A DNA stretch of 64,000 nucleotides from Brucellaceae bacterium (GCA_020637755.1 JACKJW010000005.1:1-64000), one strand, 5' to 3'; positions 41,819-53,416 are shown, counted from the first letter of the stretch. The notes: a model not told the origin generated them from the sequence alone. Numbers and translations: made by a program.

Positions 41819-43698
41819 GCGGTCCGTTGCTGACGACGCGGCGCGGGTTTCTCGGCCTTGGGGCCGCCGCGCTGGCCGCGCCCTTTCTGCCCCGGCCCGG
41901 ACTGGCGGCGCTGCCGGAAAACCAGCCGCTGCACGCCCTCTCCGCCTTCGGTCCGGTCAAGTATCCGTCTGACTTTACCCGTTTCGACTACGCGAACCCT
42001 GAAGCGCCCGTCGGCGGGACGTTCAACTTTTCTCCGCCCGACTGGGCCTTCAACCAGGGTGCCCAGACCTTCGACACGCTGAACAGCTTCGTGCTGCGCG
42101 GTACAGCACCGATGCGCATGGAGCTGTGTCATGACAGCCTGATGGTAGCAGCGCTGGACGAGCCGGATTCCCTCTACGGCCTGCTGGCTGAAAGCGTCAC
42201 CATCCTGCCGGACCGCAAGACTTATCGCTTCAAGCTACGGGACGCTGCCCGCTGGCATGACGGTACGCCGGTGACGGCGCAGGACGTGGCCTTCACCTAC
42301 ATGACCTTCAAGACGCCTGAAGCCCATCCCTCGCTGTCGCAGCCGTTGAACGAACTGGACGAGGTGATTGCCGTTGATCCGTTGACCGTCGATCTCGTCT
42401 TTTCGGGCAAGCAGTCCGACCGCGCGATCCTGACGGTGGCGGCCTTCCCCGTTCTCCAGAAGGCGTTCTTCGACACGGTTCCCTTTGACGGGTCGCGGAT
42501 GATCGCCCCCACCGGCTCTGGCCCCTACCGGGTGGCTGGGGCGAAATCCGGCCTTTTCGTCGAGTATGAGCGCGTGGCGGATTATTGGGGCGCCGATCTA
42601 CCGGTGAACCGGGGCCTCAATCATTTCGGCCGCATCCGCATCGACTATTACCGCGACCGGCAGGCCGCCTTCGAGGCATTCAAGAAGGGCATCACCACCT
42701 ACCGGCAGGAATTCACCTCAAAGACCTGGGCGACCGAATATGAGTTCCCGGCGCTGAACGAGGGCAAGGTGATCAAGCGAACCTTTCCTTCCGAGAAATA
42801 TGCCTCGATGCAGGCCTGGGCGCTCAACTGGCGCCGGGAGCATTTGAGGGACGCGCGCGTGCGGGAGGCCATCGGCCTGTGCTTCGATTTCGAGTGGACG
42901 CGGGAGAAGATGTTCTACGGCTCCTATGAGCGGTCGCAATCACTGTTCACCGGATCGGACTTTGAAGCCACGGGGCAGCCGTCAGCGGACGAACTTGCCA
43001 TCATGGAGCCGCTGCGCGGCCAGATTCCCGAGGCCGCCTTCGGCGAGGCGATCACCCAGCCGGTCTCGGACGGGTCGGGGCGCGACCGCAAGCTGCTGCG
43101 CGAGGCGTCGCGCCTCCTCAAGGAAGCCGGATACGGGCGCGGTCCCGGCGGTCTGCTCGTCAACCCTGCCGGCCAGACGCTGACGCTGGAAATCCTTGTC
43201 CGTGACGAGGTGTTCGTGCGGGTAAACCAGCCCTTTATCGAGAACCTGCGGACCATCGGCTTCGATGCCTCGAGCCGGCTTGTCGATGCCGCGCAATTCG
43301 AGATCCGGCTGCGGGACTATGATTTCGACATGGTGGGTACGGCCGCCAATCACGGCGCGACGCCGACGCGGGAAAACCTGCGGCTGGTGTTTTCGTCGGA
43401 TGCGGCGAAGGCTACCGGCACACGCAACCTGCCCGGAACGGACAGCCCGGCGGTGGATGCCCTTCTCGACCGGATCGGTGCCGTTTCCAGCCGCCAAGAG
43501 CTGATCGTGGCCATCCGCGTTCTGGATCGGGTCTTGCGCGCGCGGCGAGACTGGATTCCAAATTGGCATGCTGCGAATCACCGCGCGGCGTTCTGGGACA
43601 TGTTCGGCTTTGACGAGCCGAAACCTGACTACGGCTTTCCGGTGGAGCGGCTGTGGTGGTTCGACGAGAAAAAGGCGAAGGCGATTGGCAAGGCTTGA
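41815..43698 (+). CDS. yejA2: Extracellular solute-binding protein, YejA-like (second copy)
   Basis: A 627-residue SBP family 5 protein with a Tat signal (TTRRGFLGLGAAALAAPFLP). Family landmarks DAARWHDGTPVTAQDVAFTY and GSGPYRVAGA are present. It is clearly a paralogue of the preceding gene, with similar layout, and is joined to it by an ATGA overlap. Two receptors feeding one permease would widen the substrate range. Confidence 0.92.
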   Translation: MSGPLLTTRRGFLGLGAAALAAPFLPRPGLAALPENQPLHALSAFGPVKYPSDFTRFDYANPEAPVGGTFNFSPPDWAFNQGAQTFDTLNSFVLRGTAPMRMELCHDSLMVAALDEPDSLYGLLAESVTILPDRKTYRFKLRDAARWHDGTPVTAQDVAFTYMTFKTPEAHPSLSQPLNELDEVIAVDPLTVDLVFSGKQSDRAILTVAAFPVLQKAFFDTVPFDGSRMIAPTGSGPYRVAGAKSGLFVEYERVADYWGADLPVNRGLNHFGRIRIDYYRDRQAAFEAFKKGITTYRQEFTSKTWATEYEFPALNEGKVIKRTFPSEKYASMQAWALNWRREHLRDARVREAIGLCFDFEWTREKMFYGSYERSQSLFTGSDFEATGQPSADELAIMEPLRGQIPEAAFGEAITQPVSDGSGRDRKLLREASRLLKEAGYGRGPGGLLVNPAGQTLTLEILVRDEVFVRVNQPFIENLRTIGFDASSRLVDAAQFEIRLRDYDFDMVGTAANHGATPTRENLRLVFSSDAAKATGTRNLPGTDSPAVDALLDRIGAVSSRQELIVAIRVLDRVLRARRDWIPNWHAANHRAAFWDMFGFDEPKPDYGFPVERLWWFDEKKAKAIGKA

Positions 43699-43734
43699 GA
43701 CCGGACACGGGGTGAGAACGGGGGACCGCGTCTG

Positions 43735-44919
43735 ATGGGTGCCTATATTCTCAGGCGCCTGCTGCTGATGATCCCGACGCTGTTCGGCATCATGGCGATT
43801 TCCTTTGCCGTGATCCAGTTTGCGCCCGGCGGCCCGGTGGAGCAGGTGATCGCCAAGCTGACCGGACAGGGTGGCGACGCGACCGACCGCATCTCCGGCA
43901 ATTCATCCGATGTGCAGCAGGGCCAGAATTTCGAGACGGCAGGCGGCGACCTGTCCTCGAAATACCGTGGCGCACAGGGTCTCGATCCGGAATTCATCAA
44001 GAGCCTGGAAAAGCAGTTCGGCTTCGACAAGCCGTGGTACGAGCGCTTCGGCCTGATGTTGTGGAACTATGCGCGCTTCGATTTCGGCGAAAGCTATTTC
44101 CGCTCCATCGGCGTGCTGGACCTGATCCTGGAAAAGATGCCGGTTTCCATCTCGCTTGGCCTGTGGATCACGTTGATTTCCTACGGCATCTCCATTCCGC
44201 TCGGCATCCGCAAGGCGGTCAAGGACGGCTCGGCCTTTGACGTCTGGACCTCCGGCATCATCATCGTCGGTTATGCCATTCCGGGCTTCCTGTTTGCCGT
44301 GCTGCTGATCGTGCTGTTTGCAGGCGGGTCCTTCTGGGACCTGTTCCCGCTGCGCGGACTTCTGTCGGATAACCTCAATGGCATGGTCTGCGCGCCGGTG
44401 ACGTGGGAAGGCTTTGCCGCCGGGTTCCCGTTCCGCTTCAATCCGGTGTTTGACCCTGGAAGCTGCGTCACCGAGGTTGCGCCCGACTATTTCTGGCACC
44501 TGACGCTGCCGCTGACCGCCATGGTGCTGTCGGCCTTTGCCACGACGACGCTGCTGACCAAGAATTCCTTCCTGGACGAGATCAAGAAGCAATATGTGGT
44601 GACCGCGCGGGCAAAGGGCCTGACCGAAGGGCAGGTGCTTTACGGCCATGTCTTCCGCAACGCCATGCTGATCATCATTGCGGGCTTTCCTGGTGCCTTT
44701 ATCGGTGCCTTCTTCACCGGCTCGCTGCTGATCGAGCAGATTTTCTCGCTCGATGGTCTGGGCCTGCTCGGCTACAAGGCGGTGCTGGACCGCGATTACC
44801 CGGTGGTCTTCGCCAACCTCTACATTTTCTCGCTGCTCGGCCTGCTCATCAACCTCGTGTCGGACCTGACCTATACCTGGATCGATCCGCGCATCGACTT
44901 CGAGCGGAGGGATGTCTGA
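43735..44919 (+). CDS. yejB: ABC transporter permease YejB
   Basis: A 394-residue inner-membrane permease with an N-terminal helix ([19 protein letters not shown]), a large periplasmic insert between helices 1 and 2, and the permease EAA-like loop at [20 protein letters not shown]. The length and insert are typical of YejB. GGGGGACC precedes the ATG. The stop overlaps the yejE start by one base (TGATG). Confidence 0.95.
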   Translation: MGAYILRRLLLMIPTLFGIMAISFAVIQFAPGGPVEQVIAKLTGQGGDATDRISGNSSDVQQGQNFETAGGDLSSKYRGAQGLDPEFIKSLEKQFGFDKPWYERFGLMLWNYARFDFGESYFRSIGVLDLILEKMPVSISLGLWITLISYGISIPLGIRKAVKDGSAFDVWTSGIIIVGYAIPGFLFAVLLIVLFAGGSFWDLFPLRGLLSDNLNGMVCAPVTWEGFAAGFPFRFNPVFDPGSCVTEVAPDYFWHLTLPLTAMVLSAFATTTLLTKNSFLDEIKKQYVVTARAKGLTEGQVLYGHVFRNAMLIIIAGFPGAFIGAFFTGSLLIEQIFSLDGLGLLGYKAVLDRDYPVVFANLYIFSLLGLLINLVSDLTYTWIDPRIDFERRDV

Positions 44920-46061
44920 TGGCGAGCGTCCATGATGCAGCGCCGGCAGCCGCACCGGCGAAGCGCCCCTTCCTGTCGCCACTGAACCAGCGCCGCTGGG
45001 AGAACTTCAAGGCGAACCGGCGCGGCTACTGGTCATTGTGGATCTTCCTGGTCCTGTTCTTCCTGTCGATGGCTTCCGAGTTCATCGCAAATGACCGGCC
45101 GATTCTTGTCTCCTACAAGGGCGAGATCCTGGCGCCGGTCTTTGTCGACTATCCGGAGGAAAAGTTCGGTGGCTTCTATGCCGTCACCGACTATCGCGAC
45201 CCGGTGATCCAGGACGAGATCAAGGCAAACGGCTGGATGCTCTGGCCGCCGGTGCGCTACGATTATCGCACGGTCAACCGCGACATTCCGCAGGCCGCAC
45301 CCTCCAAGCCGTCCTGGATGTACTCGCCAGAGGAACGCTGCCAGCGCTATCCGGCAGGCGTCGACGACCAGAATTGCACCATCGGCAACTGGAACTGGCT
45401 CGGCACCGACGACCAGGCGCGCGATGTGCTCGCCCGCGTGATCTACGGCTTCCGCATCTCCGTGCTGTTCGGGCTGATCCTGACCCTGTTTTCCGCCGTC
45501 ATCGGCATCGGGGCGGGCGCGGTGCAAGGCTACTACGGCGGCTGGCTCGACCTGATCTTCCAGCGCTTCATCGAAATCTGGTCGGCCATCCCGGTGCTCT
45601 ACCTGATCCTCATCATCGCGTCGGTGCTGCCGCCGGGCTTCTGGATCCTGCTGTCGATCATGCTGCTGTTCTCGTGGGTGGCTTTTGTCGGCGTGGTGCG
45701 GGCCGAGTTTCTCAGGGCGCGCAATTTTGAATATGTGAATGCGGCGCGCGCGCTCGGCGTCGGCAACCGCACCATCATGTTCCGCCATCTGCTGCCGAAC
45801 GCCATGGTGGCGACGCTGACCTTCCTGCCCTTCATCCTGAACGGCTCCATCTCGTCGCTGACCTCGCTCGACTTCCTCGGTCTCGGCCTGCCGCCCGGCT
45901 CAGCGTCGCTCGGCGAATTGCTGGCGCAGGGCAAGAAGAACCTGCAGGCGCCCTGGCTCGGCATCACGGGCTTCCTCGTCATCTCCATCATGCTGTCGCT
46001 GCTGATCTTTGTCGGAGAGGCGACGCGCGATGCCTTTGATCCGAGGAAGACGTTCAAATGA
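44919..46061 (+). CDS. yejE: ABC transporter permease YejE
   Basis: A 380-residue permease of the DppC type. An N-terminal cytoplasmic segment contains LNQRRWENFKANRRGYWSL, followed by helix 1, a periplasmic domain of about 120 residues, and a five-helix permease core with the EAA loop FEYVNAARALGVGNRTIMFR. It pairs with YejB to form the channel. It overlaps yejF by four bases (ATGA). Confidence 0.95.
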   Translation: MASVHDAAPAAAPAKRPFLSPLNQRRWENFKANRRGYWSLWIFLVLFFLSMASEFIANDRPILVSYKGEILAPVFVDYPEEKFGGFYAVTDYRDPVIQDEIKANGWMLWPPVRYDYRTVNRDIPQAAPSKPSWMYSPEERCQRYPAGVDDQNCTIGNWNWLGTDDQARDVLARVIYGFRISVLFGLILTLFSAVIGIGAGAVQGYYGGWLDLIFQRFIEIWSAIPVLYLILIIASVLPPGFWILLSIMLLFSWVAFVGVVRAEFLRARNFEYVNAARALGVGNRTIMFRHLLPNAMVATLTFLPFILNGSISSLTSLDFLGLGLPPGSASLGELLAQGKKNLQAPWLGITGFLVISIMLSLLIFVGEATRDAFDPRKTFK

Positions 46062-47689
46062 GTGAGCAGCCCCTTCTCCAGGTGAAGGACCTGTCGGTCG
46101 CCTTCCGCTCCGGCGGGCAGGACCTGCTGGCGGTCGACCACATCTCCTTTGACATCATGCCCGGTGAAACCGTCGCGCTGGTGGGAGAATCCGGTTCCGG
46201 CAAGTCTGTCTCGGCGCTGTCCGTGCTGAAACTGCTGCCCTATCCGGCGGCCAGCCATCCATCCGGCCAGATCCTGTTCAATGGCGAAAACCTGCTGGAC
46301 CATGACGAGCGCGACCTCAGGCGGGTGCGCGGCAATGACATTTCCATGATCTTCCAGGAGCCGATGACCTCGCTCAATCCGCTCCATACCATCGAAAAGC
46401 AGATCGGCGAGGTGTTGAAGCTGCACCAGCGCATGGACGATGCGGCGGCACGGCGCCGCGTCCTCGACTTGCTCCACCAGGTCGGCATCCGCGAGCCGGA
46501 AAAGCGGCTCGGTTCCTATCCGCACCAGATGTCCGGCGGGCAACGCCAGCGCGTGATGATCGCCATGGCGCTTGCCAACGAACCGAAGCTGCTGATCGCC
46601 GACGAGCCGACCACGGCGCTCGACGTCACGGTGCAGGCGCAAATCCTCGAATTGCTGGGCAAGCTTAAGGCCGAGCGCGCCATGTCGATGCTGTTCATCA
46701 CCCACGACCTCGGCATTGTGCGCAAGATTGCCGACCGGGTCTGTGTGATGACAAAGGGCCGCATCGTGGAGATGGGGCCGACAGCGGAGATTTTTGCCAA
46801 CCCGCAGCATGAATACACCCGGCACCTCCTTTCCGCCGAGCCCAAGGGGCGGCCGCCAGCCGCCGACCCGTCAGCGCGCGTGGTCATGGAAGGCCGCGAC
46901 GTGAAGGTCTGGTTCCCCATAAAGGAAGGCTTCTTCCGCAAGACCGTCGATCATGTGAAGGCGGTGGACGGCATCGACGTGACGGTGAAGGCAGGCCAGA
47001 CGCTCGGCGTGGTGGGCGAGTCCGGTTCCGGCAAGACGACGCTCGGACTGGCGCTGGCGCGGATGATCTCGTCAACGGGCAAGATCGGGTTCGAGGGCCA
47101 CTCCATCGACGGCTATTCCTTCAAGGACATGCGCCCCTTGCGCAAGGAATTGCAGATCGTCTTCCAGGACCCGTTCGGCTCGCTGTCGCCACGCATGTCG
47201 ATCTCGGAGATCATCGAAGAGGGTATGGCGATCCACTTCCCCGGCCTGTCGCGGGAGGAGCGGGATGCCCGCGTCGTCTCCGTGTTGGAGGAAGTGGGGT
47301 TGAATCCGGAAAGCCGCCACCGCTATCCGCACGAGTTCTCCGGCGGTCAGCGCCAGCGCATTGCCATTGCGCGCGCCATGGTGCTGAACCCGCGTTTCGT
47401 GATGCTGGACGAGCCGACCTCGGCGCTCGACATGAGCGTACAGGCGCAGGTGGTGGACCTGTTGCGCGACCTCCAGAAAAAGCACGATCTGGCCTATCTC
47501 TTCATCAGCCATGACCTGAAGGTGGTGCGTGCGCTCGCCAATGACGTGATCGTCATGCGCAACGGGCAGGTGGTGGAATATGGCCCATCGGAGCAGATCT
47601 TCGAGAACCCGCAGACCGATTACACCAAGGCGCTGATCGCGGCGGCCTTCAATATCGAAACCGCACCGGCGGGGGTGGTCAGCCAGTGA
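46058..47689 (+). CDS. yejF: ABC transporter ATP-binding protein YejF (two domains)
   Basis: A 543-residue double ATPase. Domain 1 has Walker [11 protein letters not shown], signature [11 protein letters not shown] and Walker [13 protein letters not shown]; domain 2 has [21 protein letters not shown] and [11 protein letters not shown]. Each ends with the oligopeptide-family C-terminal stretch. It powers the YejBE channel. It overlaps the NUDIX gene by four bases (GTGA), so the operon continues. Confidence 0.96.
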   Translation: MSEQPLLQVKDLSVAFRSGGQDLLAVDHISFDIMPGETVALVGESGSGKSVSALSVLKLLPYPAASHPSGQILFNGENLLDHDERDLRRVRGNDISMIFQEPMTSLNPLHTIEKQIGEVLKLHQRMDDAAARRRVLDLLHQVGIREPEKRLGSYPHQMSGGQRQRVMIAMALANEPKLLIADEPTTALDVTVQAQILELLGKLKAERAMSMLFITHDLGIVRKIADRVCVMTKGRIVEMGPTAEIFANPQHEYTRHLLSAEPKGRPPAADPSARVVMEGRDVKVWFPIKEGFFRKTVDHVKAVDGIDVTVKAGQTLGVVGESGSGKTTLGLALARMISSTGKIGFEGHSIDGYSFKDMRPLRKELQIVFQDPFGSLSPRMSISEIIEEGMAIHFPGLSREERDARVVSVLEEVGLNPESRHRYPHEFSGGQRQRIAIARAMVLNPRFVMLDEPTSALDMSVQAQVVDLLRDLQKKHDLAYLFISHDLKVVRALANDVIVMRNGQVVEYGPSEQIFENPQTDYTKALIAAAFNIETAPAGVVSQ

Positions 47690-48297
47690 CCGAGCCGCTT
47701 GCAGACCAGAGGCTGGAAACAGAATTCGCGGAGCCGGAGGTTCTCAGCACCGGGTTTCGCCGGATGGTGCGCCACAGGCTTCGCCATCGCTGCCATGACG
47801 GCGCATGGAGCAATCTCCTCACCCGCGACATCCATGAAGGCGCGCACGTGGCGGCCGTGCTCATCTGGGACCGCAAGGCCGACAGCCTCGTGCTGATCCG
47901 CCAGTTCAGGCCTGCGGCGCATCTGGCAACCGGCATGGGCTCGATGCTGGAGATCGTTGCCGGTGGCGTGGAGGCCGGTGAGGATGCAGCGCTGGCAGCC
48001 GCGCGCGAAATGCGCGAGGAAACGGGCCTTGTGCCCTCCAGCCTTGCCCACTGCTTCGACTTCATGGCATCACCCGGCATCACCACCGAATTTTCCTCGC
48101 TGTTTCTTGCCGAGGCCGACAGTTCGCAGCTGTCGGCCGTCGCCGGTGAGGATGATGATGAGGACATCCGGCCTGTCGCGGTTCCCGTAGCCGAGGCGCT
48201 CGCCGCGCTCGATGGCAACACGATGTACAACGGCTTCCTGCTGATGGCGCTGAACTGGTTCGGCCGGCAGCGTGCCAGCGGGCTCTACCGGCCATGA
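47686..48297 (+). CDS. NUDIX hydrolase, ADP-ribose pyrophosphatase type
   Basis: A 203-residue NUDIX protein. The Nudix box GGVEAGEDAALAAAREMREE continues TGL, and SPGITTEFSSLFLAEAD with LVLIRQFRPAAH are typical of ADP-sugar pyrophosphatases. It begins with GTG at 47686 overlapping yejF and ends overlapping the next start by four bases (ATGA). It could clear ADP-ribose or ADP-sugars; the link to peptide import is not obvious. Confidence 0.9.
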   Translation: MTEPLADQRLETEFAEPEVLSTGFRRMVRHRLRHRCHDGAWSNLLTRDIHEGAHVAAVLIWDRKADSLVLIRQFRPAAHLATGMGSMLEIVAGGVEAGEDAALAAAREMREETGLVPSSLAHCFDFMASPGITTEFSSLFLAEADSSQLSAVAGEDDDEDIRPVAVPVAEALAALDGNTMYNGFLLMALNWFGRQRASGLYRP

Positions 48298-49253
48298 ACA
48301 GGCCGATCCTGCTGGCAATCGGCGGCGACCGGGCGGAAGACTGGCTGCCGGTCTTCGCCGAACAGTATCCGGACGAAGTTCCGGTCTGGTGCGATCCCAA
48401 GCGCCCGGACCCGCGCATCCGTGAAGCGGAATACGCCATCGTCTGGTCGCCCGATGCCGCACTGTTCCCTGCGATCCCGAATGTCAGGGCGATCTTCTCA
48501 CTTGGTGCGGGCGTCGATCACATTACCCGATCCGGCGTTGCGCTCCCCGATGTGCCGGTGGTGCGCTATGTCAACGACGACCTGACGGCCCGGATGGGCG
48601 AATGGATCGTGCTGCAATGCCTGCTCCACCTGCGCCAGCACCTGGCCTACAGCGCCCAGCAAGGCAGGCGGGAGTGGCGTCCGTTGAACCAGCCGGGCGC
48701 CGACGATGTGGCGGTCGGAATCATGGGTTTCGGTGTGCTCGGGCAGCATGCTGCGGAAAGGCTTCGTGCCATGGGCTTCAACGTCATCGGCTGGAGCAGG
48801 TCACGCAAAGCCATCGCGGGCGTTCGCTGCTTCGCCGGACCGGGAGAACTCGATGCATTTCTTAGCGAGACGGACATGCTGGTCTCTCTGCTGCCGCGCA
48901 CGGCGGAAACCGAGGGTCTCGTCACGCGCGCCTTGTTGATGAAGCTGCGCCGCAATGGTGCGCTGGGCGGTCCCGTCTACATCAATGCCGGGCGCGGCAA
49001 GACGCAGATTGATGCCGACATTGCCGCCTGCCTTACCGACGGTACATTGAAGAGCGCCTCGCTGGACGTGTTTTCAGACGAGCCTTTGCCACAAGACAGT
49101 CTGCTATGGGCTGCGCCCAACCTCGTTATCACCCCGCATGTGGCGGCATGGTCAAAACGTGAGAATGTGGTGCATCATGTGATGCGCCAGATCGCCCGGC
49201 ACCGGGCAGGCCTGCCGCTTCAACACGTGATCGATCCACAAGCGGGATACTGA
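48294..49253 (+). CDS. ghrA: D-2-hydroxyacid dehydrogenase, glyoxylate/hydroxypyruvate reductase A type
   Basis: A 319-residue NAD(P)H-dependent reductase. The Rossmann loop is GFGVLGQHAAERL (about 144-156). Catalytic Arg is in YINAGRGKT, Glu in DVFSDEPLP and His in ITPHVAAWS, all at GhrA-like spacing. It should reduce glyoxylate or hydroxypyruvate. It is the last member of the overlapped yej-NUDIX-ghrA run. Confidence 0.88.
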   Translation: MNRPILLAIGGDRAEDWLPVFAEQYPDEVPVWCDPKRPDPRIREAEYAIVWSPDAALFPAIPNVRAIFSLGAGVDHITRSGVALPDVPVVRYVNDDLTARMGEWIVLQCLLHLRQHLAYSAQQGRREWRPLNQPGADDVAVGIMGFGVLGQHAAERLRAMGFNVIGWSRSRKAIAGVRCFAGPGELDAFLSETDMLVSLLPRTAETEGLVTRALLMKLRRNGALGGPVYINAGRGKTQIDADIAACLTDGTLKSASLDVFSDEPLPQDSLLWAAPNLVITPHVAAWSKRENVVHHVMRQIARHRAGLPLQHVIDPQAGY

Positions 49254-49256
49254 ACC

Positions 49257-49811
49257 ATGACAATGTGTCTCGCCTTGCTGCGCGCGGTCAATGTCGGCGG
49301 AACCGGCAAGGTGCCGATGGCGGATCTCGCCGCGATGTTCACCGAGCTTGGCCTCGCCAAACCGAAGACCTATCTGGCGACCGGCAATGTCGTGTTCGTT
49401 GCAGGTTGCCATGATCCGGAGGACCTTGAAACACAGTTGGCTGAACGGGCACAGACGCATTTCGGCCTCAAGACAACGTTCTTCCTTCGCGATGCGGCCG
49501 AATGGGACGCCATGCTCGCGGCCAATCCGTTTCCGGATTTCGCGGAAGGCTTTCCGTCAAGGTTGCTGGTCTATTCGCTGAAGAGCCAACCGGATGGCCT
49601 CGCGGAAAACCGGATGGCCGAAGCCCTCAAGGGCCGGGAGTCCGTTCGCCTCATCGGGCGCCACCTCTATGCGACCTATCCTGACGGGATTGCCGATTCC
49701 AAGCTGACGTTGGCGGTGATCGAAAAGGCACTCAGTGTGGCTGCGACCGGCCGCAACTGGAACACCGCCAACAAGCTGGCAAGCCTGCTTGCCAGTCATG
49801 GACGGCGGTAG
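49257..49811 (+). CDS. DUF1697 family protein
   Basis: A 184-residue protein of the DUF1697 family, recognised by ALLRAVNVGGTGKVPMADLA at the start, TYLATGNVVF in the first third, and NWNTANKLASLL at the end. The structure of the family is known but not its function. It begins three bases after ghrA. Its last 16 bases overlap, tail to tail, the end of the reverse NlpC/P60 gene. Confidence 0.88.
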   Translation: MTMCLALLRAVNVGGTGKVPMADLAAMFTELGLAKPKTYLATGNVVFVAGCHDPEDLETQLAERAQTHFGLKTTFFLRDAAEWDAMLAANPFPDFAEGFPSRLLVYSLKSQPDGLAENRMAEALKGRESVRLIGRHLYATYPDGIADSKLTLAVIEKALSVAATGRNWNTANKLASLLASHGRR

Positions 49812-50644
49812 CCCGTCGGCTCGCCGTAAAGATAGCCGATCCGTGCAATGGCCACCTCCAGCGGTTCCAGCGACACCATCATCGAGGCCCCGTTGGCATG
49901 GATCAGCGTATCGGGATCGCGCATGATGCCGACATGGCCCTTCCAGAAGACCAGATCGCCGCGCTTGAGCCCGTCGCGCGTGACAGGATGGCCGATGGAG
50001 CTTTCCTGCATGGATGTATCGCGCAGAACGTCGGTTCCGCACATGCGCATGGAGAGCTGCACGAGCCCGGAGCAATCGATCCCGTGTGCGCTGGTTCCGC
50101 CCCAGAGATAGGGCGTGTGGAGAAGGGTTTCGGCGACAGCAACAAAGTCGGGGGCATGGGCATCCAGCGGCGCGGCATGTCCGGCAACCATCCACGTTCC
50201 ACCTTCCAGTTGCAGGTAGGCGGTGCCGCGGGTTTCCGCCGCACCGGCGGACCGGAACCGGCATCCCATGGAGAGGCTGCCGCAGACCGGAAGCTTCATG
50301 TCCGGGCCGGGATAGAGAAAGCTGCGCGGTGCGATCACATGATGATCGGGATCGAGGTCATCGGCGGTCAGGCCGTCTGAACCGACATAGCCGACATACC
50401 CGTCGCGCTCGCCTTGTATCCAGGCCCAACCTTCGGCCTCCTCGAAGACAAGCACGCGCTCGCCCAAGAGGAATTGTGTATCGAGACCGGCATCGGGACG
50501 CGGCGCTGATTTCAGGTCCAGCACCGGCGCTCTCACGCGCATGGGCTTGCCTTCGACAAAGCGGGATGCCTCCACCTTTCCCTTGAGACGGGCATCGGCA
50601 AGATCGGGACGGACAGCATGAAGGCGCGGGTTCGGCATGGTCAC
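49796..50644 (-). CDS. NlpC/P60 cysteine peptidase with bacterial SH3 domains
   Basis: A 282-residue protein with two SH3-like modules (about 35-160) and a C-terminal NlpC/P60 domain. The catalytic Cys is in HGIDCSGLVQLSM, His in GHVGIMRD and the third polar residue in LIHANG. Such enzymes cut gamma-D-Glu-diaminopimelate or related peptide bonds. No signal peptide is seen, so it may act on recycled wall peptides, which fits the leucyl aminopeptidase in the same operon. GTG 50644 has GGAGA nine bases upstream; ATG 50638 is the alternative. Confidence 0.88.
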   Translation of the reverse strand: MTMPNPRLHAVRPDLADARLKGKVEASRFVEGKPMRVRAPVLDLKSAPRPDAGLDTQFLLGERVLVFEEAEGWAWIQGERDGYVGYVGSDGLTADDLDPDHHVIAPRSFLYPGPDMKLPVCGSLSMGCRFRSAGAAETRGTAYLQLEGGTWMVAGHAAPLDAHAPDFVAVAETLLHTPYLWGGTSAHGIDCSGLVQLSMRMCGTDVLRDTSMQESSIGHPVTRDGLKRGDLVFWKGHVGIMRDPDTLIHANGASMMVSLEPLEVAIARIGYLYGEPTGYRRP

Positions 50645-50991
50645 AGCGGCAGATCTCCGGCCTCGGCAATGATGCGGTCGCCGAAACGTTCAACGAACAG
50701 CGCTCCCTCGACCGTGCGGCGGATCAGTACGTTGCGCTTGTCGCGCGGGTCGCGGTGGCGCGAGACCAGTTTCAGCGCACCCATGGTATCAAGCGCGCGG
50801 GTGATGACGGGCTTCGTCACGTTGAGCTTCTCCGCCAGCCCGCGCACCGTGTGGGGCGGCGGGTCAAGATAGATCGTCAGCAGGATGGCAGCCTGCCGGA
50901 ACGACAGGTCCGGGTGTCCGCCGGCCGCTTCCTTCAAGGCCACGCCCTGCCACAGACGCAAGGCCTGTGCGGGCCGCAAGTGGATGCTCAT
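50641..50991 (-). CDS. MarR-family transcriptional regulator
   Basis: A 116-residue winged-helix protein. The DNA-binding core is TVRGLAEKLNVTKPVITRAL (recognition helix), followed by the wing SRHRDPRDKRNVLIRRT, both MarR-like. GGAGG lies seven bases before the ATG at 50991, which decides the start. It is placed between leucyl aminopeptidase (30 bases) and the NlpC/P60 gene (four-base overlap), so it may control this operon. Confidence 0.85.
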   Translation of the reverse strand: MSIHLRPAQALRLWQGVALKEAAGGHPDLSFRQAAILLTIYLDPPPHTVRGLAEKLNVTKPVITRALDTMGALKLVSRHRDPRDKRNVLIRRTVEGALFVERFGDRIIAEAGDLPL

Positions 50992-51021
50992 ACAACGGCC
51001 TCCGTTCATTTCGGAAGCGTA

Positions 51022-52419
<1,398 letters not shown>

Positions 52420-52462
52420 GGGCACATTTCCGGAATGCTTCCGGCCGCTTGGCCGGGCGATT

Positions 52463-52477
52463 TTAACGATCCGTTAG
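52463..52477. promoter_or_regulatory. CtrA-like site between the aminopeptidase and tadD genes
   Basis: TTAACGATCCGTTAG matches the CtrA full site TTAA-N7-TTAA with one mismatch. A further TTAAC lies at 52480-52484. It is 130 bases before the tadD ATG and 44 bases before the divergent aminopeptidase start. CtrA is a cell-cycle regulator that controls pilus genes in several alphaproteobacteria. AT-rich bases around it could equally form a -10 region. Confidence 0.4.
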
Positions 52478-52606
52478 GGTTAACAGATTATTGCTCAGGA
52501 GGAAGGGCCGCAAAGCGATTTGCACCACAAGCCCGCAAACAGGTTCGCGGGCCCGACAGGCCAAACCGCCGTCGGGCGGCGCGCAAAAGCCGGAGCAGGT
52601 GACGTC

Positions 52607-53416
52607 ATGAGTCAAGGCAAGGGATGGAAGCGCAACCTTCTGGCCGGTGCGGCGCTGGCGGTTCTGGCGCTCGGCGTCAGCGGATGCGCCAACAAGCGGC
52701 TCACCACCGGTTCCATCAGCACCCCCTCGCTTTCCAAGCCGATCGATTCGATGAATGCCGGGGAACTGGCCGGAGCCTCCCAGAAGCTCGGTCAGGCCTA
52801 TGCGCGCGATCCGAAGAACCGCGACACGGCAATCACCTATGCCCGCGTGCTGATGATGCGGAACCAGACCGATCAGGCGCTGGCCGTGATGCGCAAGACC
52901 GCCATCTATCATGCCAGTGACCGCGGAGTGCTGGCAGCTTATGGCAAGTCGCTGGCCGCAGCCGGACAGTTCGAGCAGGCGCTCGATGCCATCCGCCGCG
53001 CCCAGACGCCGGAATATCCCGACTGGAAGCTGGTTTCGGCGGAAGCCGCAATCCTTGACCAGCTGGGCCAGACCGACAATGCGCGCACGCTCTACAACAA
53101 GGCGCTGACGATCCAGCCAGGTGAACCGTCCGTGCTGTCGAACCTCGGCATGAGCTATGTCATCAATGGCGATCTGGCCTCGGCGGAACGCTATCTGCGG
53201 CAAGCCGCCAGCGCGCAAGGCTCAGACAGCCGCGTGCGTCAGAACCTTGCGCTCGTCGTCGGACTGCAAGGCCGGTTCCAGGAAGCCGAGCAGATCGCCG
53301 CGCAGGAACTCGATCCGGCGCAGGCGCAGGCCAACGTGACCTATCTGCGCTCCATCCTTGCCCAGCAGAATTCCTGGACGAAGCTTGCCGACAAGGACAA
53401 GAAGGCGACCAACTGA
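52607..53416 (+). CDS. tadD: TadD-like TPR lipoprotein of the Tad pilus
   Basis: A 269-residue protein with a lipoprotein signal ([20 protein letters not shown], lipobox Cys near residue 26) and about five TPR repeats (for example TYARVLMMRNQTDQALAVMR and VLSNLGMSYVINGDLASAER). TadD helps place the secretin in the outer membrane. GGAG lies before the ATG at 52607. It stands alone, facing the Tad operon with acnB between them. Confidence 0.86.
   Translation: MSQGKGWKRNLLAGAALAVLALGVSGCANKRLTTGSISTPSLSKPIDSMNAGELAGASQKLGQAYARDPKNRDTAITYARVLMMRNQTDQALAVMRKTAIYHASDRGVLAAYGKSLAAAGQFEQALDAIRRAQTPEYPDWKLVSAEAAILDQLGQTDNARTLYNKALTIQPGEPSVLSNLGMSYVINGDLASAERYLRQAASAQGSDSRVRQNLALVVGLQGRFQEAEQIAAQELDPAQAQANVTYLRSILAQQNSWTKLADKDKKATN

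Noticed and set aside
52497..52502. A perfect AGGAGG upstream of tadD
   Set aside because: No start codon lies at usable distance; the tadD ATG is over 100 bases away and has its own site.
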